Of a stretch of DNA of 55,685 nt, positions 41,485-49,308 are shown piece by piece; within the stretch, counting starts at the first letter, position 1; every line of letters starts with the position of its first letter. The notes under the pieces are model-generated. The model saw nothing but the letters and a program-made list of their open reading frames with translations. It was not told where the DNA came from and did no database searches. Location: contig JBAPTR010000146.1 of the NCBI GenBank assembly GCA_049282265.1, positions 1-55,685 on the forward strand, written 5' to 3'. Source of the stretch: CAYUCJ01 sp049282265. GTDB taxonomy: Bacteria; Desulfobacterota; DSM-4660; Desulfatiglandales; Desulfatiglandaceae. Position numbers and translations under genes: made by a program.

Positions 41485-41949
41485 CTATTCGTACTGTGCG
41501 AGAATCAGGTCGATCTTTTCCGAATCCAGGTTTTCATGCAGATCGTCGTCAATCATGATCACCGGCGCATGATCGCAGGCGCCCAGACAGACGTTGGGCA
41601 GCAGTGTGAAACGGCCGTCTGCGGTCGTCTCGCCCAATCCGATCCCCAGCCGCTCCCGAAGGTGCCGCAGTATGGACTCGTAGCCCACGATCCAGCAGCT
41701 GACGCTGGTGCAAACCAGGATTACGTGTCGAGCGACGGGTTTGCGAAATATGAAATTGTAGAAGGTCGCCACCGAGTCCAGTTCGTCCGCGGTCATTTCA
41801 AGGAAACCGGCGAGGTCGACAAGGACCTCGTCGGACACCCAGCCCCGGTGACGCTGAACGATTTTCAGGGCATCGATGGAGACGGAACGTTTCCGTTCAT
41901 AACGTACGAATTCGGCTTCGATCTCGGCGACTTCTTGTTGTGTAAGCAT
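41485..41949 (-). CDS. nuoE: NADH-quinone oxidoreductase subunit E
   Basis: A 154-residue thioredoxin-like subunit with the [2Fe-2S] cluster N1a. Ligands lie in VCTSVSCWIVG and in NVCLGACDHAPV. The N-terminal helical region (RHRGWVSDEVLVDLAGFL) is normal. It is next to nuoF with a 12-base gap. Confidence 0.95.
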   Translation of the reverse strand: MLTQQEVAEIEAEFVRYERKRSVSIDALKIVQRHRGWVSDEVLVDLAGFLEMTADELDSVATFYNFIFRKPVARHVILVCTSVSCWIVGYESILRHLRERLGIGLGETTADGRFTLLPNVCLGACDHAPVIMIDDDLHENLDSEKIDLILAQYE

Positions 41950-41978
41950 TATTCATCCTGTTCCGTAAACACCCGGTC

Positions 41979-43727
41979 TCAGCGGTCCACGTCCGACATG
42001 ACGTAATCGATACTGCCCAGAATCGCCAGCAGGTCGGGGATCATGAAACCCCTGCTGATGAACGGAATCATCTGCAGATGGGCGAAAGAGGGCGCTCGAA
42101 TCCGAATCCGATAGGCATGAATGTCGCCGTCGCTTATCAGATAGTAGCCATTGCCGCCCTTGGTTGCCTCGATACCGACGAAGACTTCCCCCGGAGGGAT
42201 GACTGGTCCCCAGCTGACTCCCAGAAAATGGGTGATAAGGGTTTCGATGTCCTGCAGCGTACGCTCTTTGCGCGGCGGTGTGGCCAGATGATGGTCTGCC
42301 TTGTAAGGGCCGGAAGGCATGTTTTCCATGCACTGCTCGATGATCCGGAGGCTCTGGCGGATCTCTTCGACCCGGACTTTCGCGCGGTCGTAACAATCGC
42401 CGTGCTGAGCCGTAGGGATGTCGAAGGCCATCTGATCGTAGCCGGAATAGGGTCGTTTCTTGCGGAAGTCCCACTCAAGCCCGCAGGCCCGCAGGCCCGG
42501 ACCGGTCACTCCCCAATCCACCGCCTCATCCAAGGTGTAGCTCCCGATCCCCTGCGTGCGGGCCTTGAACATGCGGTTGCGCATGACCATGGCGTCGTAT
42601 TCTTTCAAGCGGCGGGGCATGTACCGCAGGAACTCCCGGACTATGTCTTCCCACCCCTCGGGCAGGTCCTGGGCCACCCCGCCGATGCGAAACCAGCTCA
42701 GGTGCATGCGGGCTCCGGTGACGGCCGTCACGATGTCAAGTATCCGTTCACGGTCGTTGAACATGAAAAATACCGGCGATAACATGCCCACGTCCTGGGC
42801 GAAGGTCCCGTACCAGACCAGGTGGCTGGAGATGCGGAAGAATTCCGCCATCATGATACGAATGATCTTGACTCGGTCGGGAACTTCGATTCCGGCCAGC
42901 TCCTCCACGGCGAGCACATAGGGTAGGTTGTTCATGACCCCGCCCAGGTAGTCGATGCGATCCGTGTAGGGGATAAAGGTGTGCCAAGTCTGGCGTTCCC
43001 CCATCTTTTCAGCGCCCCTGTGATGAAATCCGATTTCAGGCACGGCGTCGACGATTTCCTCGCCGTCCAACTGGAGCAGGATACGGAAGACGCCGTGGGT
43101 GCCGGGATGCTGCGGTCCAAGATTGAGAAACATCAGGTCCGTGTCCTCTCCGTGGCTCAGCATCCCCCATTCTTCAGGACGAAACCGCAGCGCCTCCTGT
43201 TCCATCTTCTGGCGGTCCGGCGGCATGCTGAAAGGCCCCATCTCCGTGGCCCGGGCCGGGTGTTCCTTACGCAGGGGATGGCCTTCCCATGTGGCCGGCA
43301 GCAGAATGCGTCTCAGATGGGGATGCCCTTCGAAGGTGACGCCGAACATGTCCCATACCTCGCGTTCATACCAGTTGGCCGAGGGCCACAAATCGGTAAT
43401 GGTTAGAAGAGAGAGGTGCCCTTCTTTGAGCGCTACCTTGATTCGGATGTCCGTGTTGCGGTCGAAGGACAGCAGGTGGTAAACGACGCTGAAGTCGCTG
43501 TGCGGCTGATGATCACGGTGCACGCGCGTTCGCTCGTCAATGGCGGTGAGGTCGTAGAGCATCCGGTAAGGTTCCCGGGCCTCGCTCTTGAGATATCGTA
43601 AAACGTCGTGGACCCCGTCGCGCGAGATCCACACGGTGGGGAAGTGGTCCCGGGTGGGCTGGGCTCCGATGACGGCTGCACCGAAATGATCCTGCAGCTC
43701 CTGAATGATGATGGACGGATGGTCCAT
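41979..43727 (-). CDS. nuoCD: NADH-quinone oxidoreductase fused subunit CD
   Basis: A 582-residue fusion. Residues 1-190 are NuoC (30 kDa type: WYEREVWDMFGVTFEGHPHLRRILLP), and the rest is NuoD (49 kDa type), with LGPQHPGTHGVFRILLQLDGE, the quinone-site His in that block, and YTLDEAVDWGVTGPGLR. Fusion of C and D is typical of the E. coli-type enzyme. The ending DLLAILGSIDYVMSDVDR is the normal NuoD terminus. Confidence 0.96.
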   Translation of the reverse strand: MDHPSIIIQELQDHFGAAVIGAQPTRDHFPTVWISRDGVHDVLRYLKSEAREPYRMLYDLTAIDERTRVHRDHQPHSDFSVVYHLLSFDRNTDIRIKVALKEGHLSLLTITDLWPSANWYEREVWDMFGVTFEGHPHLRRILLPATWEGHPLRKEHPARATEMGPFSMPPDRQKMEQEALRFRPEEWGMLSHGEDTDLMFLNLGPQHPGTHGVFRILLQLDGEEIVDAVPEIGFHHRGAEKMGERQTWHTFIPYTDRIDYLGGVMNNLPYVLAVEELAGIEVPDRVKIIRIMMAEFFRISSHLVWYGTFAQDVGMLSPVFFMFNDRERILDIVTAVTGARMHLSWFRIGGVAQDLPEGWEDIVREFLRYMPRRLKEYDAMVMRNRMFKARTQGIGSYTLDEAVDWGVTGPGLRACGLEWDFRKKRPYSGYDQMAFDIPTAQHGDCYDRAKVRVEEIRQSLRIIEQCMENMPSGPYKADHHLATPPRKERTLQDIETLITHFLGVSWGPVIPPGEVFVGIEATKGGNGYYLISDGDIHAYRIRIRAPSFAHLQMIPFISRGFMIPDLLAILGSIDYVMSDVDR

Positions 43728-43747
43728 GGCCTCTATCCCGACTCAGG

Positions 43748-44386
43748 TTAGACTTTATTGGGAGGACGCAGCACTGTTGTCTTTCGCCGCTCTTCGCGTT
43801 TCAAGTCCCGCATGGAGGGATGGGGCCTCCTGACAATGCCCTGGGGGCCCGCCACCCAACTGAGCGGCCGCCGTTCTTTCCCCACCGCTTCCTGAAGCAG
43901 GGTGAGACCCTGCATGAAGGCGCCGGGATTCGGCGGGCAGCCGGGAACGTAGACATCCACCGGCAGAATCTTGTCCACACCCTGTACGACGCTGTAAATA
44001 TCATACATGCCGCCTGAGTTTGCACAGGATCCCATGGAAATGACCCAGCGCGGCTCCATCATCTGTTCGTAAAGCCGCAAAATGATCGGAGCACATTTGA
44101 TAAACGGCGTTCCCGCGATGATCATCAGGTCCGCTTCCCGGGGGGTGCCTCGAATTACCTCGGCACCGAATCGTGCAAGATCGTATCGACTGGTCAAGCT
44201 GGTGGCCATCTCCACGAAACAGCACGACAGGCCGAAATTAAACGGCCAGATGGAATTCTTGCGCCCCCACGCCAGCAGGTCCTGCAGCCGGCTCAGTAGC
44301 AAATGCCTGCCCACCGTCTCTTCCAGGGAACCGGCTTTAGAGTCGGGTGAAGACGATTCTCCGGGATGGCTCAGCCACCAGTGCAT
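43748..44386 (-). CDS. nuoB: NADH-quinone oxidoreductase subunit B
   Basis: A 212-residue subunit with cluster N2, the last carrier before quinone. The adjacent cysteines are in GLSCCFVEMATS, the other ligands in MGSCANSGG and CPPNPGAFM. The N-terminus is longer than usual, with an acidic/Ser stretch, and the C-terminus is basic. A gap of 153 bases without features separates it from the CBS gene upstream. Confidence 0.95.
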   Translation of the reverse strand: MHWWLSHPGESSSPDSKAGSLEETVGRHLLLSRLQDLLAWGRKNSIWPFNFGLSCCFVEMATSLTSRYDLARFGAEVIRGTPREADLMIIAGTPFIKCAPIILRLYEQMMEPRWVISMGSCANSGGMYDIYSVVQGVDKILPVDVYVPGCPPNPGAFMQGLTLLQEAVGKERRPLSWVAGPQGIVRRPHPSMRDLKREERRKTTVLRPPNKV

Positions 44387-44539
44387 GGTTCTCAGCTCCT
44401 TATGCGATTACGTGTATCACAGATATTCGGATTCTTTCGGTCATACGGCCTTCCCCTTGGGTCCCGCAACTTCTGAAAAAAGGATATGATCGCCGGGGAA
44501 AAACGTTCCAATCGGCAGGAAAATCTTCGGGATGCGATC

Positions 44540-44974
44540 CTACCGCCACCCCTTGATATAGCCTTCCAGTTGCGCGATGATGTTTTCCTTGTGGCCTATG
44601 ATTCCCTTGATAATGTCCCCGATGGAAATGATGCCGACCACACGGTCTTTTTCGACTACGGGCAGGTGCCTCACTCGATATTCGGTAATCAACTCCATGC
44701 ACTTATCGAGATTCGTATTCTGCGTCACGGTAACCACGTCGACGTTCATGATTTCCCTGACGGCCGTCTCCGTTGAAAGCTTGTGCTTCAGAATAACTCT
44801 CCGGGCGTAATTACGTTCCGAAATCTTTCCCACCATTCTATCGCCGTCAAGGACGATCAGGGCACCCACGTTCCGATCGGCCATCATCTTCAAGGCATCG
44901 TAAACGGTGGCGTCCGGAAGAATGGAATAGACAGCCGTGCCTTTTTCTCTCAAGATGTCCCTTACCGTCCTCAT
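44540..44974 (-). CDS. CBS-pair protein inside the nuo operon
   Basis: A 144-residue soluble protein consisting only of two CBS motifs. The first covers about residues 5-65 (MMADRNVGALIVLDGDRMVGKISERNYARRV), the second about 75-135 (ITEYRVRHLPVVEKDRVVGIISIGDIIKG). CBS pairs bind adenine nucleotides (AMP, ADP, ATP, SAM or NAD(H)) and act as energy sensors. The start codon overlaps the nuoA stop in ATGA, so it is translated together with nuoA, and nuoB follows. I know of no CBS subunit of complex I. The in-frame codons upstream fall in nuoA and are not used. A regulatory role on complex I is an inference from position. Confidence 0.82.
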   Translation of the reverse strand: MRTVRDILREKGTAVYSILPDATVYDALKMMADRNVGALIVLDGDRMVGKISERNYARRVILKHKLSTETAVREIMNVDVVTVTQNTNLDKCMELITEYRVRHLPVVEKDRVVGIISIGDIIKGIIGHKENIIAQLEGYIKGWR

Positions 44975-45405
44975 GATCCGAACCCTTTCGTGTTGTATCT
45001 CTCCGGTTGATTCCGTCTCCGATGCCTCGATGTTCCCCACTCGAGAGCCCCGAGCCGCCAGACGTAGAAGAGTGCACCCATGAGAATGCCGATGAAGGCC
45101 AGAATTTCCATATAGCCGGTCCACCCCAGCTCGCGAAATGCGATAGCGTAAGCGTAGACAAAAGCGGCTTCCAGATCGAAGATAACGAAAAACATGGCCA
45201 TCAGGTAAAACTTGGCATCAAAGCGCAGCCGCGCGGAACCGGTGGAAACGATACCGGATTCATACGGCTCGCCCGTAGCCCCTTCCCGGTGCCGCTCGCC
45301 CAGCACGGCAGACAGAATGAGCATAAAAACAACCAGTGCAATCACCACAAAGATATAAGCGGCCAACGGCCAGAGATCGCGTGAAAAATGGGCAGCGGCA
45401 TCCAT
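44971..45405 (-). CDS. nuoA: NADH-quinone oxidoreductase subunit A
   Basis: A 144-residue three-helix membrane subunit and first gene of the operon. The loop and second helix read YESGIVSTGSARLRFDAKFY and FFVIFDLEAAFVYAYA, the family core with the conserved Glu/Asp. The ATG at 45405 gives MDAAAHFSRDLWPLA, which fits the family; more upstream in-frame codons have no support. It overlaps the CBS gene by 4 bases. Confidence 0.93.
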   Translation of the reverse strand: MDAAAHFSRDLWPLAAYIFVVIALVVFMLILSAVLGERHREGATGEPYESGIVSTGSARLRFDAKFYLMAMFFVIFDLEAAFVYAYAIAFRELGWTGYMEILAFIGILMGALFYVWRLGALEWGTSRHRRRNQPERYNTKGFGS

Positions 45406-45584
45406 GGTGCATCCTTTCATCGAAGAAAGAAAGTGGAAGCCCCTTTTGCCTTGAATTGGAATCCAATCAACGCGCAAAGGCCTGAAATAATATTGTCCGA
45501 GGTCCGTCTCCACTCATTGAGATATCGGGCCATGGTGCTTTTGGTCGATAAGAGTCTGCTTTTTCAGAAAAGGGATATCGTTGA

Positions 45585-45670
45585 GTAGGTAAAATTTTGC
45601 TTTTTTGTCAAAAAAAGTATAGTTAAGTTGGTAAGATTTTGCTGTTTTGTTAGTAAAAAGTGTAGAAAAA
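45585..45670. repeat. Two imperfect 42-44-bp tandem repeats in the nuoA/mtaD divergent region
   Basis: Copy 1 (45585-45626) and copy 2 (45627-45670) share GTNGGTAANATTTTGCTNTTTTG followed by an A-run, then GTNTAG. Copy 1 contains the inverted repeat TTTTTTG-T-CAAAAAA. The stretch 45406-45801 has no gene and is clearly more AT-rich than the flanks. The repeats could be binding sites controlling nuo, the deaminase gene or both. Confidence 0.65.
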
Positions 45671-45704
45671 TTGATCTTGTGAGTCAAGAAAAAAAGCGAC
45701 ACAA

Positions 45705-45733
45705 TTGACGCAAATTCTGAATCTACTTCTATT
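45705..45733 (+). promoter_or_regulatory. Candidate sigma-70 promoter for the amidohydrolase gene
   Basis: TTGACG (45705-45710) and TCTATT (45728-45733) are separated by 17 bases. The first matches 5 of 6, the second 4 of 6 consensus positions. The start codon at 45802 is about 60 bases after the expected transcription start. Confidence 0.35.
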
Positions 45734-45801
45734 CCTCCACATTGGTTCATGACCCGCTGTGACTGAAATGAAGCACCGTTAGTATGGAAAGGAGCATCTT
45801 T

Positions 45802-47175
45802 ATGAAATCTGAAAATGCAAAAAAACCGATTCCTGCCGAGGGCGGCCAACTTGATCCTGATATCGTTATTACAGGCGGAATGCTATTGACCATGGTTGAG
45901 GGAGAGGAGCCTCTCAAAAACGCCTCCATCTTCGTAAAAGATGAAAAGATCGTTCAGATAGGGAAAAACGGGGAGATGCCCATCGAGCATGGAAAGGCCC
46001 ATGTTGAAAGGATAGATGCCTCAAGGGGTATCATCTTGCCCGGCCTTGTCAACGCACACTCCCATGCCGCCATGACCCTTTTCAGGGGTTACGCGGATGA
46101 TCTGCCCCTCAAGGAATGGCTTATTGACAAGATCTTTCCTCTTGAGGCCCGATTCTTAAATGAAAAAACAGTCTACTGGGGAGCTCTCCTGGCCTGTATG
46201 GAGATGATTGCTTCTGGCACCACCTGTTTCCTGGACGGCTATTTTTTCCAGGACGGGACGGTTCGAGCCGCTCAGGATGCGGGGCTCAGGGCACTTGTTG
46301 CTCAGGGGGTGATTGATTTTCCTGCCCCCGGCGTTCCGGATCCGGGAGAAAATGTGGCTGCTGCAAAGGCCTTCGTAGAAAAATGGCAGGATTTTTCCAG
46401 CCTGATCATGCCGGGCATATTCTGTCACAGTCCGTTGACCTGTTCGGAGAGGACCTTGCGAATGGCACTTGAAGTCTCTTCGAAATTCGGAATGCCCCTC
46501 CAGATTCACCTTTCTGAAACGCGTGAAGAGGTCCTTGCCGTTGTTGCAAAGACAGGCATGAGACCGGTCGAATACCTCAAGGACCTGGGATGGCTCGATC
46601 GACCGTTGATAGCCGTACACGCCATCCATCTGAACGACGAAGAAATAGCCTTGATGGCCAAGCATCGCGTCAGGGTGGTGCATGTCCCGGAAAGCAACAT
46701 GAAACTGTCTTCAGGCATCGCTCCTGTTGACAAGATGTTGAAGGCCGGGCTGACGATCGGACTTGGAACAGACGGGAGCGCATCAAACAACGACCTGGAC
46801 CTTTTCCTGGAGATGGACTCGGCTGCAAAACTGGCCAAGATATCGTCCATGGACCCGGTTTGCCTGAGTGCCGGTGAGGCCTTAAAGATGGCTGTCAGAG
46901 GAGGCGCCTCTGTACTGGGGCTTGAAAGGGAAATCGGAACAATCGAGGTAGGAAAGCGCGCCGACATCATTGTGGTTGATCTCGATGCCCCCCACCTGAC
47001 ACCCCTTTATGATCCTTGCTCCACGCTGGTCTATTCGGCCAGCGGATCTGACGTGAAAGATGTCATTGTCAATGGCCGGGTACTTATGAAAGACAGAACT
47101 TTCACAAGCCTGGATCCGGATGAGATCAAGGGCAAGGTCAGGGAAATCAGCAGGGCAATAGGACTGTCGGTGTAG
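45802..47175 (+). CDS. mtaD: Amidohydrolase, MTA/SAH deaminase (MtaD) family
   Basis: A metal-dependent hydrolase of 457 residues. The HxH motif is in NAHSHAAMT, later metal ligands in IHLSETREE, AVHAIHLN and LGTDGSASNNDLD. This pattern matches the SsnA/MtaD group, whose best-studied members deaminate S-adenosylhomocysteine, 5'-methylthioadenosine or adenosine. The ATG at 45802 is preceded by AAAGGAG with 8-base spacing, so it is preferred over the ATG at 45784, which lies before that site. The exact purine substrate needs assay. It is divergent from nuoA. Confidence 0.85.
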   Translation: MKSENAKKPIPAEGGQLDPDIVITGGMLLTMVEGEEPLKNASIFVKDEKIVQIGKNGEMPIEHGKAHVERIDASRGIILPGLVNAHSHAAMTLFRGYADDLPLKEWLIDKIFPLEARFLNEKTVYWGALLACMEMIASGTTCFLDGYFFQDGTVRAAQDAGLRALVAQGVIDFPAPGVPDPGENVAAAKAFVEKWQDFSSLIMPGIFCHSPLTCSERTLRMALEVSSKFGMPLQIHLSETREEVLAVVAKTGMRPVEYLKDLGWLDRPLIAVHAIHLNDEEIALMAKHRVRVVHVPESNMKLSSGIAPVDKMLKAGLTIGLGTDGSASNNDLDLFLEMDSAAKLAKISSMDPVCLSAGEALKMAVRGGASVLGLEREIGTIEVGKRADIIVVDLDAPHLTPLYDPCSTLVYSASGSDVKDVIVNGRVLMKDRTFTSLDPDEIKGKVREISRAIGLSV

Positions 47176-47183
47176 AGGACTGA

Positions 47184-47645
47184 TCACGGGGTTAGACAAG
47201 TTTCGAGTCTATCAATGACTCCTTCCGGATCAGCCGCGCTCAGCATGCCTTCGACATCTTCAAAACTCTGAAGGCCGATAACCTTTTTCCCGTTCTTCAG
47301 GGCCAGTGCAATCTCTGAGAGTGTGCCATAACCGCCCGATATGGCTACGAGGATATCTGATGCCCGTACAATCATGAGATTCCTGCCGTCACCCAACCCA
47401 GTTGGGACGGCTATACGGATGAAAGCATTGGCCCGTTCTCTGTGGAGCCCGGGAAGGAGGCCCACCGTCATCCCCCCTGCCTCCGCGCACCCTTTGGCGG
47501 CCCCCTCCATAACACCGCCCAGGCCGCCACATATGAGCGTCCACCTCCGTTTTCCGATTTCAAAGCCCACTCTTTCAGCCAGGGCATAATGTCCAGGGGA
47601 GCAGGCACCGGATCCGATAACTCCGACGTGATAGGGTCTATTCAT
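47184..47645 (-). CDS. LOG/DprA-related nucleotide-binding protein (TIGR00725 family)
   Basis: A 153-residue Rossmann-like protein. It has VGVIGSGACSP, CGGLGGVMEGAAKGCAEAGG and ISGGYGTLSEIALALKNGKKVIGL. The PGGYGT/SGGYGT-type loop with E is shared with lysine decarboxylase-like LOG enzymes (cytokinin riboside phosphoribohydrolases) and with DprA-like folds. The short form in the TIGR00725 group has no assigned activity. It converges on mtaD with 8 bases between the stops. Confidence 0.75.
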   Translation of the reverse strand: MNRPYHVGVIGSGACSPGHYALAERVGFEIGKRRWTLICGGLGGVMEGAAKGCAEAGGMTVGLLPGLHRERANAFIRIAVPTGLGDGRNLMIVRASDILVAISGGYGTLSEIALALKNGKKVIGLQSFEDVEGMLSAADPEGVIDRLETCLTP

Positions 47646-47907
47646 AGGTTTTCCTCACCGGTTTGGGCAAAAATAATTGCTATAATGATCATTTATTGCT
47701 ATGGAGTGTTGAACGAAAAGAACGCATGCTTATGACTGAGGTTTCTTAACATTTCAAAAAATGCCTCGACGCACATAGCTGCCGGTATTTTATAACCAAA
47801 CGGCTGGTTTTTTGCAATCCCACTAACGGTAAGAAAAGACAGTCCACAGGTGCATTCATACACGAATTCACCGGACCTTGGTATTACGAAGAGGAGATCA
47901 TTTTCCC

Positions 47908-49272
47908 ATGCATAAAAAAAAGAGGATAAGCGTTTTGATCATTGTTTGCGTAGCCCTGGCCGCCGTTGGGGTGCTTGGGTGGTTCCTGGCCTGTATCTTT
48001 GAAGGGGAGCCGCCCCATATCACTGTCGAGCCTCTTCCGGAATTTCTTGCGAGCAGTCAGAAGCTCGTGATTCAGGTGGAAGACAAGAACAGGGGTCTCA
48101 GAAGGCTGAAAATCTCCCTGGACCAGGAAGGAAGAAAGATCAGTATCCTGGAAAGAAAGTTTCCCTTCAAAGGCATCCTGAATCGGGAAGGGGTCCACAC
48201 ATTCAAAACGGAAGTCCTCATAGATCCACGAAAACTGAGCCTCGCCCAGGGCCGTGTGGATCTGTACGCCCGTGTCTGGGATTACTCCAGACGTAATGGC
48301 GGAGATGGAAATCTTTCCGTTTCACATCAAAAATTATCCGTCGACACGGTTCCTCCAGCCATACGGGTTATATCCAGGCTGCATTATATCAATATGGGAG
48401 GCACCGGACTGGTCATTTACCGGGTTTCTTCGGACACGGATCAAAGCGGCGTTTTTGTCAATAATTATTTTTTCCCCGGGGTCCCGGCAACGAGCGGCAA
48501 GGAGGAGGGGACCCGTGTATGCTACTTTGCAATTCCCCAGGATATGGTCACCCAGCCTTCCCTTTATCTTTGGGCGAAGGATAAGGCAGGCAATCGGTCC
48601 ACGACGACTTTTAACTACCATATCCGAAAAAGGAAGTTTCGGACTGAACGTATGAACATCAGTGATGCTTTTATTTTAAAAGTATTGCCCTATTTTTCCT
48701 TCTACCCCCTTGATCCGAACGCTACTCTCCTAGAGAAATTTCTAAAAATCAACAACGATCTCCGAAAAAAAAATACGGCTTTCTTTCATGAGTTATTGAA
48801 AAAATCCAGCCCTGAAAAGCTTTGGGACGGGCCTTGGGTCGGGCTCAAGAATGCGGCCGCCATGGCCAGATTCGGAGACCGGAGACGGTACTATTATAAA
48901 GGCAAGCTGGTGGATAAGCAAGTTCATCTCGGATTGGATCTGGCCTCGCTGGCACACTCAGACGTGCCTGCCTCCAACAGCGGAAGGGTTGTCTTCGCCG
49001 GTCGGCTTGGCATCTACGGACAAACAGTGATCATCGACCACGGACAGGGATTGGCCTCATCCTACTCCCATTTGAGCAATATTGCCATTGCTGTGGGAGG
49101 CACTGTTCAGAAAGGTGACACAATAGGGCAAACCGGGCAAACCGGGCTCGCAGGTGGGGATCATCTTCATTTCGGAGTGCTCGTTGACGGCATTTTCGTC
49201 AATCCTGAGGAATGGTGGGATAAACATTGGATTCGGGACAATATCAGCAAAAAGCTCGCGCTTCTTCGGTGA
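47908..49272 (+). CDS. M23-family peptidoglycan endopeptidase with membrane anchor
   Basis: A protein of about 454 residues with an uncleaved-looking N-terminal membrane helix (residues about 6-25), a large periplasmic middle part rich in beta-strand, and a C-terminal LytM domain. The zinc ligands are visible: H in VHLGLDLA (HxxxD) and HLHF (HxH) near the end. Blocks SGRVVFAGRLGIYGQTVIIDHG and SYSHLS are typical. It should cut cross-links in the cell wall. GAGGAG lies 11 bases before the ATG at 47908. An alternative in-frame start at 47878 adds 10 residues. The middle region is not assignable to a known domain by eye. Confidence 0.82.
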   Translation: MHKKKRISVLIIVCVALAAVGVLGWFLACIFEGEPPHITVEPLPEFLASSQKLVIQVEDKNRGLRRLKISLDQEGRKISILERKFPFKGILNREGVHTFKTEVLIDPRKLSLAQGRVDLYARVWDYSRRNGGDGNLSVSHQKLSVDTVPPAIRVISRLHYINMGGTGLVIYRVSSDTDQSGVFVNNYFFPGVPATSGKEEGTRVCYFAIPQDMVTQPSLYLWAKDKAGNRSTTTFNYHIRKRKFRTERMNISDAFILKVLPYFSFYPLDPNATLLEKFLKINNDLRKKNTAFFHELLKKSSPEKLWDGPWVGLKNAAAMARFGDRRRYYYKGKLVDKQVHLGLDLASLAHSDVPASNSGRVVFAGRLGIYGQTVIIDHGQGLASSYSHLSNIAIAVGGTVQKGDTIGQTGQTGLAGGDHLHFGVLVDGIFVNPEEWWDKHWIRDNISKKLALLR

Positions 49273-49308
49273 GGTGTGAAGCGGGGGAGCTTGCGCCCGT
49301 ATCTCTCT

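Noticed and set aside
39157..42006. A 949-codon + strand open frame antisense to nuoG, nuoF and nuoE
   Set aside because: It covers three genes with full family motifs on the other strand, has no recognisable domain and no ribosome binding site of note. It is an effect of GC-rich codon use.
47794..47813. AACCA/TGGTT hairpin followed by a T-run upstream of the M23 peptidase gene
   Set aside because: The stem has only 5 pairs and there is no + strand gene ending nearby, so terminator function is doubtful. The rest of 47646-47907 shows nothing clear.
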